From NCBI GenBank assembly GCA_007130025.1, contig SLTF01000176.1:1-7616 (forward strand): a stretch of 7,616 nt of DNA. Direction: 5' to 3'. Positions within the stretch are counted from its first letter, which is position 1. The number at the start of each line of letters is the position of its first letter. The notes below the pieces were generated by a model, which did not search any database, was not told the origin of the DNA, and saw only the letters and a program-made list of their open reading frames with translations. The translations under genes and the position numbers were made by a program. Source of the DNA: Spirochaetales bacterium. Lineage in GTDB: Bacteria > Spirochaetota > Spirochaetia > DSM-27196 > PWMO01. Positions 1-5,681 of the stretch are shown in pieces.

Positions 1-867
1 ATCGCCCGGCAGGAAGCCGCCTTCGACGACATCATCCCCGGGGCAAAGAAGGGAATTGTCTGGGCCACCCCGGAAACCCCAGGGCGCACCGACTACGCCG
101 TGGTCTACATCCACGGTTTCTCGGCGAGCCGCCGTGAGATCCATCCCTTCCCGCAGCTCATCGCCGACGCCTTCGGAGCCAACAGCTTCTGGACGCGTCT
201 CACCGGCCACGGTCGCACCGACGTTGAGGCGATGGGCCGGATGGAGTCGAGCGACTGGTACACCGATGCCCTCGAGGCGCTCGCCGTGGGCGAGGCGATC
301 GGCGAGCGGGTGATTCTGGTCGCCACCAGCACCGGTGTGACGCTTGCGACGGTACTGGTCGAACAGTTCCCCGAACGCATCCACGCACTGGTAGCCGTGA
401 GCCCCAACTACGGACCGGCAAACCGCGCCGCGTGGATCACTGTGGCGCCGTGGGGTGAGCAGATTGGCGCGCGGATCATGGGGCCCTACCGCAGCTGGCG
501 GCCGCAGAACGAACTGCACGGCCGCTACTGGACCACCCGGTATCCCAGCCGCGCCATCCCCGTGATGATGAGCCTGGTGGCGTACGGTCGCCGTATCCGT
601 CATCAGCGCCTTCCGGTGCCGATGATTCAGTTCTCCGCTCCGGGTGACACGGTGATCGAGTACGACTGGTCGATTCGCGTGTTCGACCGTTGGGGGAGCC
701 GTCTCTCCCCGACTCCGCCCAAGGAGCTCGTCATTGTGGAGGACTCCACCGATCCCGGCCGGCACGTCATCACCGGCGATATCCGTTCGCCTGAGAACAC
801 CGGGCGGCTTGCGGGGCTCGCGGTGCGGTTTCTGCGATCGCTGGAGTCGGAGGGGCAGCCGAAGTAA
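1..867 (+). CDS. alpha/beta hydrolase, C-terminal part (5' end outside window)
   Basis: The reading frame is open from base 1 to the TAA at 865-867, giving 288 visible residues. A GTG at base 100 is internal: the frame upstream of it is open and reads like the usual strand before the oxyanion motif, so the true start lies before the window. Landmarks of the alpha/beta hydrolase fold are visible: the oxyanion-hole segment YIHGFSAS (visible residues 37-43), a nucleophile elbow ILVATSTGV with Ser110, an acidic residue in FSAPGDTV (Asp216), and a catalytic His in DPGRHVITGD (His255). The elbow is A-T-S-T-G rather than G-x-S-x-G. There is no visible signal peptide, but the N-terminus is missing. 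The substrate cannot be inferred; esterase or lysophospholipase/carboxylesterase-like activity is the family expectation. It converges on the exporter operon, with 18 bases between the two stops. Confidence 0.9.
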   Translation: MARQEAAFDDIIPGAKKGIVWATPETPGRTDYAVVYIHGFSASRREIHPFPQLIADAFGANSFWTRLTGHGRTDVEAMGRMESSDWYTDALEALAVGEAIGERVILVATSTGVTLATVLVEQFPERIHALVAVSPNYGPANRAAWITVAPWGEQIGARIMGPYRSWRPQNELHGRYWTTRYPSRAIPVMMSLVAYGRRIRHQRLPVPMIQFSAPGDTVIEYDWSIRVFDRWGSRLSPTPPKELVIVEDSTDPGRHVITGDIRSPENTGRLAGLAVRFLRSLESEGQPK

Positions 868-885
868 TCGGGCTCGGGCCCCCGC
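868..885. other. short GC-rich convergent spacer with a small dyad
   Basis: Only 18 bases separate the hydrolase stop from the exporter stop. The spacer contains GGGC (870-873), a four-base loop and GCCC (878-881), or alternatively CGGG (869-872) with CCCG (881-884). Neither strand has a following T run, so this is at most a weak bidirectional pause or terminator element. Overlapping convergent transcripts are likely. Confidence 0.35.
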
Positions 886-2721
886 TCACGAATAGAGCGT
901 CTGCAGCGCCTCCTCGTCCTCTTCGTGCGCAAACTGGTTGGTGAAGAGGCGGTAGTATCGTCCGCGCGCCGCAATGAGCTCGGCATGGGTGCCGTCCTCC
1001 ACGATCCGGCCGGAGTCGATCACCAGGATGCGGTCCGCCCGGCGGACGGTGGAGAGCCGGTGCGCAATCACGAAGCTGGTCCGGCCGCGCAACAGGGTCT
1101 CGATTGCGTCCTGAATGAGGCGCTCAGCCTCGGAGTCTACCGAGCTCGTGGCCTCGTCGAGCACGAAGAAGACCGGGTCGGCGAGAATGGCGCGCGCAAA
1201 GCTCACCAGCTGTTTCTCGCCCACGCTCAGGAGGTTGCCGCCCTCGCCCACTTCCGTGTCATACCCGCGATCCAACCGCGCGATGAGCGCAGCCGCGCCC
1301 ACGTGGGCGGCCGCCTGCTCTACCTCGGCGTCGGTTGCGTCAAGCCTCCCGTAGCGGATGTTCTCCCGCACCGTACCGCTGAACAGATGCGGATGCTGGA
1401 GCACGTAGCCCAAATCCCGGTAATGCTGCAGCAGCCCGCGGTCGCGGTAATCGATGCCATCTACCAGAATCGAGCCCGACGTTGGCTCGTAGAAGCGGCA
1501 GAGCAGGTTCACGATGGTGGTCTTGCCGCTGCCGGTCTCGCCCACCAGCGCCACGCTGGTTCCCGGCTCCACCCTCAGATTAAAGCGGGAAAGCACCGTC
1601 TCGCCGCCCTGGTAGGTAAACGCTACGTCACGAAACTCCACGCTGCCGCGGGAACGGCTCCAGTGCTCCGGGCGCGGATCGAATACGTCACCGTGGCGAG
1701 CGATCACCTCGGGTCGGTCGACGATTTCCGGCTCTGTCTCAATCATGTCCATCACCCGCTCCGCGGCGGCCTGCGCGCTCTGGAACTCGGTGAGCACCCG
1801 GGCAAGCTCGCGCACCGGATCGAAAAATTGAACCGTATAACTGACAAAGGCCACCAGCACCCCGAAGCTCACCGCGCCCGAGAGCACGCCGCTTCCCCCA
1901 ACCGCAACCACCAGGCCGGTTCCCACGCTGCCGATGGCGAGCACCACGGGTACGTAGAGGCTCTGCACCACCGCCGTCCGAATCGAGTGGCGCCGCATCG
2001 CCCCGGTGATCCCCTGAAACTCCGCGAGGTTAGCATCTTCGCGCACCAGCGCCTTGGTGGTCTGAGCGCCGAGAATCGCCTCGTTGATGGCGGCGGTGAT
2101 GCGGGAGTTGGTACGGCGCACGATCCGTTGGTTCTTCAGGATCCGCTGCTGAAAGAGGTAGCTCAGAATCACCAGCGGCGGCACCACCAGCAGAACCACC
2201 AGGGCGAGTCGCCAGTTCATCACCAGCATGAACACCGCGATCGCCAGCATGGTGGTTGAGCCCCACATGAGGTCAACCACCCCCCACGAGATGGTCTCGC
2301 CAAGTCGTTCGGTATCGCTGGTCATGCGGGTCATGATCCAGCCCGCAGGCGTAGAGTCGTAGTATGGCAACGACAGTTCCTGAAGACGGCGAAAGCCGCG
2401 TTGGCGGAGGTCGTAGCAGAGACCAACCTCCACCGCTCCGGCAATCGCGATGAAGAGCCAGATCAGGAAGGCCTGCAGCACTACCATGCCGGCGTAGACG
2501 GCGGCAAATGATCCGAGGCCTTCGGCGCTTCGGGGTACGATGAAGGTATCGACCGCGTAGCGCGTCAGCGCCGGGAAGGCCGCATCGATCACTGCGATCA
2601 CAATCATGATCGCGATAATCGCCGACAGGTGTGTGCGGTACGGCCGAGCATAGCCGAGGAGCTTCCGCCAGATACCATAGTCAATCCGACGGCTATAGGC
2701 TTTTTCTTCAAAGGCGTTCAT
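886..2721 (-). CDS. heterodimeric ABC exporter, second half (membrane + ATPase domains, YheH/BmrD-like)
   Basis: A 611-residue half-transporter: six membrane helices (about 31-52, 72-95, 153-170, 173-190, 251-276, 285-300) followed by an ATP-binding domain. ATPase motifs: Walker A GETGSGKTT (394-402), Q-loop Gln442, signature LSVGE (498-502) in place of LSGGQ, Walker B FFVLDE (518-523) with the catalytic Glu523 intact, and H-loop His554. The altered signature with an intact glutamate is what one expects of one partner in an asymmetric heterodimer. The ATG at 2721-2719 (protein begins MNAFEEKAYS) is chosen because an AGGAG Shine-Dalgarno lies just upstream (about 2736-2732). An earlier in-frame ATG at 2871 would add 50 residues that merely shadow the upstream gene. 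The start overlaps the upstream partner gene by 14 bases, implying translational coupling. Likely role: ATP-driven export of drugs, lipids or peptides from the inner membrane; substrate unknown. Confidence 0.93.
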   Translation of the reverse strand: MNAFEEKAYSRRIDYGIWRKLLGYARPYRTHLSAIIAIMIVIAVIDAAFPALTRYAVDTFIVPRSAEGLGSFAAVYAGMVVLQAFLIWLFIAIAGAVEVGLCYDLRQRGFRRLQELSLPYYDSTPAGWIMTRMTSDTERLGETISWGVVDLMWGSTTMLAIAVFMLVMNWRLALVVLLVVPPLVILSYLFQQRILKNQRIVRRTNSRITAAINEAILGAQTTKALVREDANLAEFQGITGAMRRHSIRTAVVQSLYVPVVLAIGSVGTGLVVAVGGSGVLSGAVSFGVLVAFVSYTVQFFDPVRELARVLTEFQSAQAAAERVMDMIETEPEIVDRPEVIARHGDVFDPRPEHWSRSRGSVEFRDVAFTYQGGETVLSRFNLRVEPGTSVALVGETGSGKTTIVNLLCRFYEPTSGSILVDGIDYRDRGLLQHYRDLGYVLQHPHLFSGTVRENIRYGRLDATDAEVEQAAAHVGAAALIARLDRGYDTEVGEGGNLLSVGEKQLVSFARAILADPVFFVLDEATSSVDSEAERLIQDAIETLLRGRTSFVIAHRLSTVRRADRILVIDSGRIVEDGTHAELIAARGRYYRLFTNQFAHEEDEEALQTLYS

Positions 2722-4537
2722 GTGATTCTTCTCCTGCGTGGAGCAACTCCTGCTCCAGCTCTTCGTGTCGCTCGCGCTGAATGGCCCAGAGCCTCCGGTA
2801 CATACCCTCCTGCGCGAGCAGCCCGTCGTGGCTTCCCAGCTGTACCACCCTTCCCGCGTCGAGCACGACAATCAGGTCGGCCTGTGACAGCGTCGTCAAT
2901 CGGTGACTGATGATGAAGGTGGTAGCGTCCCCACGTGCAACCGACAGGGCGCGCCTGATACGCGCATCGGTCTCGGTATCAACGGCGCTCAGGCTGTCAT
3001 CAAACACCAGAATTGGCGGCATCTGCAGCAAAGCCCGCGCGATGGCAACGCGCTGTTTCTGCCCGCCGGAGAGCGTCACTCCGCGTTCTCCAACCAGGGT
3101 TTCGTAGCCGCGGTCAAAGCTCTCAATCACGTCGTGGATGGAGGCGGTCTTCGCGGCACGGTGCACATCGTTTGGCAAAGCGTTCCCCCGTGCGAGTGCG
3201 ATGTTCTCACCCACGGTTCGGGCGAAGAGAAAGGGCTCCTGCAGCACCAGCCCGACGTGGCGCCGGATCCAGCGCTTGCGAATCTGGTTCAGTTCCACCC
3301 CGTCCACCCGGATGGATCCGCGCTGGTAGTCGTGCATCCGCGACAGCAGATGTACCAGCGTAGACTTGCCCGAACCGGTTGGCCCCAGGATGGCGACCGT
3401 CATTCCCGGCTCGACGGTGAAGGTCACGTCCCGCAGAATGACGCGGTTTCCGTGCGAGAAGCAGACCCGGTCAAACTCGATGCGTCCACGAATAGGCGGC
3501 TCCAGCGCATCCGGTGCATCGACCTCGCGGGGAACCGCAAGGATCTCGGCCAGGCGCGAGAGCGCGACTGACATCCGGCCCATATCGGCAAGAACGCGAC
3601 CCATCTGACGAATCGGAAAGAGCAGCATGGTCACCACGGTTACAAAGAGCAGCACCGTACCGATGGTGATCTGCCCCGCGATGGCGAGCAGCGCTCCGTA
3701 CACAACAATCACGCCAATCTGCCCCACGCAGAGCATTCCGCTCAGGCTCCAGTAGGTGGCCATCTGGCGGATCAGCCGGTAGACCAGCGCGCGATACTCG
3801 CTGCTGTGGTGGTCGAACCGATCTGCCTCAAACCGTTGCCGTCCAAAGGCGCGCACCACCCGCACCCCCGTGAGGTTCTCCTGCAGCGCGGTGGAGAGTC
3901 GGCCTTCGGACTCATCAACCAGCCGAAAGGTTCGGGCGATCCGCCGGAAGAACAGCAGGGAAAAGACAAATACCAGCGGCACAATCCCAAGGCTCACGGC
4001 GGCAAACCCGGGATCGATCGAGAAGAGGATGGGTACCGCGATCGCGATCATGAATGCGGCCCGCCCCACCTCTACAAACTGGATCGCCATGAAGCGGCGA
4101 ACCGTCTCAACGTCGGATGTGCAGCGCTGGATCAGATCGCCCGCGGAGCTGTGAGCGTGGTAGTCGTAGCTGAGGTTCTGGATGTGATCGTAGAGCCGTT
4201 CGCGCAGTCGAAGGGCCAGCGATTCGCTCGCACCGGCGGCGAGCCGTCCGTGCAGAAAGCTGAACGCCCCCGCCACCAGCGCGACGGCGACAATCGCCGC
4301 CGCAACAAGGGGCAGCCGCTCGCGCAACGCCGCCGTCCCGCCGAGCGCAGTCACCAGGCGAAGAACGGCCCGCGGCGCATCGACCGGTTCGTTCCCGATC
4401 ACGTGATCGACCGCGAACCGCACCAGCAGGGGCGGGAGATACCCGATGACGGCTTCCAACCCCACGAAGAGAACCGCAGAGCCGTAGATGAGACGACTGC
4501 CCTTCAGGGCTTCATTGAGAACACGGGTAGCACGCAT
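2708..4537 (-). CDS. heterodimeric ABC exporter, first half (membrane + ATPase domains, YheI/BmrC-like)
   Basis: A 609-residue half-transporter. Membrane helices lie at about 16-40, 75-97, 160-174, 177-197, 266-288 and 292-309. The segment NLSYDYHAHSSAGDLIQR (121-138) is typical of the BmrC/YheI subfamily. ATPase motifs: Walker A GPTGSGKST (385-393), Q-loop Gln433, canonical signature LSGGQ (489-493), Walker B ILVFDD (509-514), H-loop His545. The residue after the Walker B Asp is Asp514 instead of the catalytic Glu, so the site built on this subunit's Walker motifs is degenerate. The partner encoded immediately downstream has the opposite pattern, supporting a heterodimer. The ATG at 4537 is preceded by a modest AGGA (4551-4548) at ten-base spacing, and the protein's first helix follows naturally. 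It is preceded by a structured leader with its own promoter. The C-terminal tail (about 588-609) is charged and coiled-coil-like. Confidence 0.93.
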   Translation of the reverse strand: MRATRVLNEALKGSRLIYGSAVLFVGLEAVIGYLPPLLVRFAVDHVIGNEPVDAPRAVLRLVTALGGTAALRERLPLVAAAIVAVALVAGAFSFLHGRLAAGASESLALRLRERLYDHIQNLSYDYHAHSSAGDLIQRCTSDVETVRRFMAIQFVEVGRAAFMIAIAVPILFSIDPGFAAVSLGIVPLVFVFSLLFFRRIARTFRLVDESEGRLSTALQENLTGVRVVRAFGRQRFEADRFDHHSSEYRALVYRLIRQMATYWSLSGMLCVGQIGVIVVYGALLAIAGQITIGTVLLFVTVVTMLLFPIRQMGRVLADMGRMSVALSRLAEILAVPREVDAPDALEPPIRGRIEFDRVCFSHGNRVILRDVTFTVEPGMTVAILGPTGSGKSTLVHLLSRMHDYQRGSIRVDGVELNQIRKRWIRRHVGLVLQEPFLFARTVGENIALARGNALPNDVHRAAKTASIHDVIESFDRGYETLVGERGVTLSGGQKQRVAIARALLQMPPILVFDDSLSAVDTETDARIRRALSVARGDATTFIISHRLTTLSQADLIVVLDAGRVVQLGSHDGLLAQEGMYRRLWAIQRERHEELEQELLHAGEESHERL

Positions 4538-4543
4538 GACGGA
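4538..4543 (-). promoter_or_regulatory. 3' arm of possible start-sequestering hairpin before the exporter
   Basis: On the minus-strand RNA, UCCGUC (4543-4538) directly abuts the exporter ATG and is perfectly complementary to GACGGA (4567-4562). Pairing would loop out the AGGA ribosome-binding site (4551-4548) and block initiation. The same GACGGA belongs to the 3' arm of the tighter hairpin at 4576-4560, so the two pairings exclude each other. The 18-base loop makes this the weaker alternative. Regulation is inferred from complementarity only. Confidence 0.4.
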
Positions 4544-4559
4544 AAAATCCTATGAATCA

Positions 4560-4576
4560 CGTCCGTCGTACGGACG
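4560..4576 (-). promoter_or_regulatory. leader hairpin just upstream of the exporter ribosome-binding site
   Basis: A perfect seven-base stem, CGTCCGT (4576-4570) and ACGGACG (4566-4560), closes a three-base loop; flanking G-U pairs could add two more. On the transcribed minus strand a six-U run (4583-4578) lies before the stem, not after it, so it is not a terminator of the exporter transcript in itself. It ends nine bases before the AGGA ribosome-binding site and leaves that site exposed. Confidence 0.6.
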
Positions 4577-4577
4577 C

Positions 4578-4621
4578 AAAAAAGCGGGTGAAGCCGTAGC
4601 CGGGCCAACACAAAGACCCGG
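4578..4621 (-). promoter_or_regulatory. leader hairpin with competing pairing to a segment before a U run (possible attenuator)
   Basis: In the minus-strand RNA CCGGGUC (4621-4615) pairs with GGCCCGG (4606-4600) around an eight-base loop, including one U-G pair. Alternatively CGGGU (4620-4616) can pair with ACCCG (4589-4585), which is followed by C and then six U (4583-4578). The second form would look like a long-looped intrinsic terminator and cannot coexist with the first. The local hairpin should be the more stable one. An antiterminator/terminator role is inferred; I could not compute folding energies. Confidence 0.4.
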
Positions 4622-4657
4622 AGGACGTATCTGAGGGGAAGTTACCTGAACGAAGAA

Positions 4658-4670
4658 CCGGCACAGCCGG
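4658..4670 (-). promoter_or_regulatory. short GC-rich hairpin after the leader ORF
   Basis: CCGGC (4670-4666), a three-base loop and GCCGG (4662-4658) form a perfect five-base stem, extendable by one G-U pair. It begins 12 bases after the leader ORF stop and is followed by UUCUUCGUU, only moderately U-rich, so it is a possible pause or weak terminator. Confidence 0.45.
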
Positions 4671-4682
4671 CAGACGAAAGGA

Positions 4683-4769
4683 CTACAGTGCAGGAACGTC
4701 CCGATACACGGCACAGGAGGATGCCACCTGAGGCGGCACAATGACAGCGCAATTCATTCTCATTTCCAT
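4683..4769 (-). CDS. short leader ORF (28 aa) upstream of the exporter
   Basis: A 28-codon ORF begins at ATG 4769-4767 and ends at TAG 4685-4683. It sits about 27 bases downstream of the expected start of the promoter at 4803-4831, and has a strong Shine-Dalgarno GGAGAGG (4780-4774) four bases before the ATG. The peptide begins MEMRMNCAVIVPPQVASS and ends RDVPAL. It has two Cys, a Pro-Pro pair at residues 12-13, and no obvious signal, membrane or DNA-binding feature. A seven-base stem (UGCCGCC 4738-4732 with GGUGGCA 4728-4722, one G-U pair) lies within codons 11-16, so a ribosome on the ORF would melt it. About 145 bases of structured RNA separate its stop from the exporter start. This placement suggests a regulatory leader peptide, as bmrB is for bmrCD in B. 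subtilis; I recognise no sequence homologue. It could also be a chance ORF. Confidence 0.5.
   Translation of the reverse strand: MEMRMNCAVIVPPQVASSCAVYRDVPAL
4722..4738 (-). promoter_or_regulatory. hairpin within the leader ORF
   Basis: UGCCGCC (4738-4732), loop UCA, and GGUGGCA (4728-4722) form a seven-base stem with a single G-U pair in the minus-strand transcript. It overlaps the Pro-Pro codons of the leader ORF, so translation of the leader would control whether it forms. Confidence 0.5.
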
Positions 4770-4802
4770 TGTACCTCTCCGTATCGGAATATTGTGAGGG
4801 AG

Positions 4803-4831
4803 AATATACGTCACGTACAATAACGTGTCAA
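4803..4831 (-). promoter_or_regulatory. sigma70-type promoter for the leader ORF and exporter operon
   Basis: On the minus strand TTGACA (4831-4826) is a perfect -35 box. It is followed by exactly 17 bases and then TATATT (4808-4803), one mismatch from the -10 consensus. The expected start is near 4796. The block stands out as AT-rich in GC-rich surroundings. It lies 37 bases past the phnE stop, so the exporter operon can be transcribed independently of the importer. Confidence 0.82.
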
Positions 4832-4835
4832 CACG
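4807..4835. promoter_or_regulatory. cluster of overlapping dyads in the exporter promoter (candidate operator)
   Basis: Three inverted repeats built on ACGT/ACGTG half-sites overlap the promoter: TACGT-C-ACGTA (4807-4817) over the -10 edge, CACGT-6-ACGTG (4812-4827) in the spacer, and CGTGT-CA-ACACG (4824-4835) over the -35 box. This is where a dimeric repressor such as a TetR- or MarR-family protein would bind, but no regulator gene is in the window and the assignment is inference. Confidence 0.4.
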
Positions 4836-4867
4836 CTGGTGGATCCGCCGTGGGCGTCTGCGTCTCT

Positions 4868-5680
4868 CTACACCAGCTTCTTGCGGATGCGCCCCGAGAT
4901 CGCGTCGATGATCGTTACCGTGACGATGAGCACAATCACGATAATCATCGCGCGGGGCCACGCCCGCGTACGGATGGCAAAGATCAGCGGTGCACCGATT
5001 CCACCGGCGCCCACCAGACCCAGGGTGGCAGCGGCGCGCATGTTAATCTCAAAGCGATAGAGGGTGTAGCTGGTCAGCTCCGGACTCACCTGCGGTAGGA
5101 TGGCTCGGAACAGAATCTCGAAGGGGCTGCCGCCGCACGACTCGAGCGCTTCCTTCACCCCCATGTCCATGCTCTCGATCGCCTCGCTGAAGAGCTTTCC
5201 GAGCATCCCAATGGAGTGAATTCCCAGGGCAAGGATTCCCGCCGGAGCTCCCGGTCCTACGATGCTGATGAAGATGAGCGCCAGGATCAACTCGGGGAAG
5301 GTACGGATCATCGTAACCAGGAACTTTCCGACCTTGGATACCTTCTCCCCAACGATATTCTGCGCCGCCAGCAGCGCAAAGGGGATCGAGAGGAAGGCCG
5401 ACGCAAAGGTGCCCGCGATGGCGATCGCGATGGTCTCCAGCACCGCGTAGGGCAAACCGTCGACCGTCCAGGTACGAAGGTAGACGGTGTCGGGGCGAAG
5501 GAAGGCGCGCCCCATCGCCTGGATGGTTCCCGGAGCCGTCTGCATGATTCCCTTGTACTCGATACCCAGAAATCCCCACACCAGAAGCAGGAGGAGTCCG
5601 CCGTAGTTTACGACCCGATAGAGGATCTTCCATGGATCGAGTGGTTTCGGAACGATGATGGGTTCGGTATGCGCTTCCAC
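4868..5680 (-). CDS. phnE: phosphonate/phosphate-type ABC importer permease (second PhnE)
   Basis: A 270-residue integral membrane permease of the PhnE family, the usual length for the family. Hydrophobic segments lie at about 26-42, 79-107, 129-147, 148-163 and 244-262. The cytoplasmic EAA coupling loop reads EALESCGGSPFEILFRAILPQ-like (residues 177-197), with the conserved Gly and the I-LP ending. The family-typical SYTLYRFEINMRAA and GLVGAGGIG segments follow (204-229). The GTG at 5680-5678 is chosen because it comes one base after the upstream phnE stop and gives an N-terminus (EPIIVPKP) that matches the sibling's EPIVVPRP. An ATG at 5737 would add 19 residues overlapping the upstream gene. 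The ribosome-binding site is weak, so it probably depends on coupling. It would form half of the translocation channel. No convincing intrinsic terminator follows. Confidence 0.92.
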   Translation of the reverse strand: MEAHTEPIIVPKPLDPWKILYRVVNYGGLLLLLVWGFLGIEYKGIMQTAPGTIQAMGRAFLRPDTVYLRTWTVDGLPYAVLETIAIAIAGTFASAFLSIPFALLAAQNIVGEKVSKVGKFLVTMIRTFPELILALIFISIVGPGAPAGILALGIHSIGMLGKLFSEAIESMDMGVKEALESCGGSPFEILFRAILPQVSPELTSYTLYRFEINMRAAATLGLVGAGGIGAPLIFAIRTRAWPRAMIIVIVLIVTVTIIDAISGRIRKKLV

Positions 5681-5681
5681 C

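Noticed and set aside
925..2259. 444-codon open frame on the + strand
   Set aside because: Antisense to the exporter gene, whose domain motifs are unmistakable. The translation is low-complexity, rich in His, Arg and Ala, with no domain; a typical shadow frame in GC-rich DNA.
2903..3571. 222-codon open frame on the + strand
   Set aside because: Shadow of the ATPase domain on the other strand; no recognisable domain and no ribosome-binding site worth noting.
3806..4555. 249-codon open frame on the + strand
   Set aside because: Antisense to the first exporter half, charged low-complexity translation, no credible start region or motifs.
4560..4583. Intrinsic terminator of the exporter transcript made of the 7-bp hairpin plus six T/A bases
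   Set aside because: On the transcribed minus strand the U run comes before the stem, and on the + strand the stem is followed by A's, so the order is wrong for a terminator in either direction.
4836..4867. Terminator after the importer operon
   Set aside because: The near-palindrome GGTGGATCCGCC (4837-4848) has no loop and no T run follows; no convincing terminator is present between phnE and the exporter promoter.
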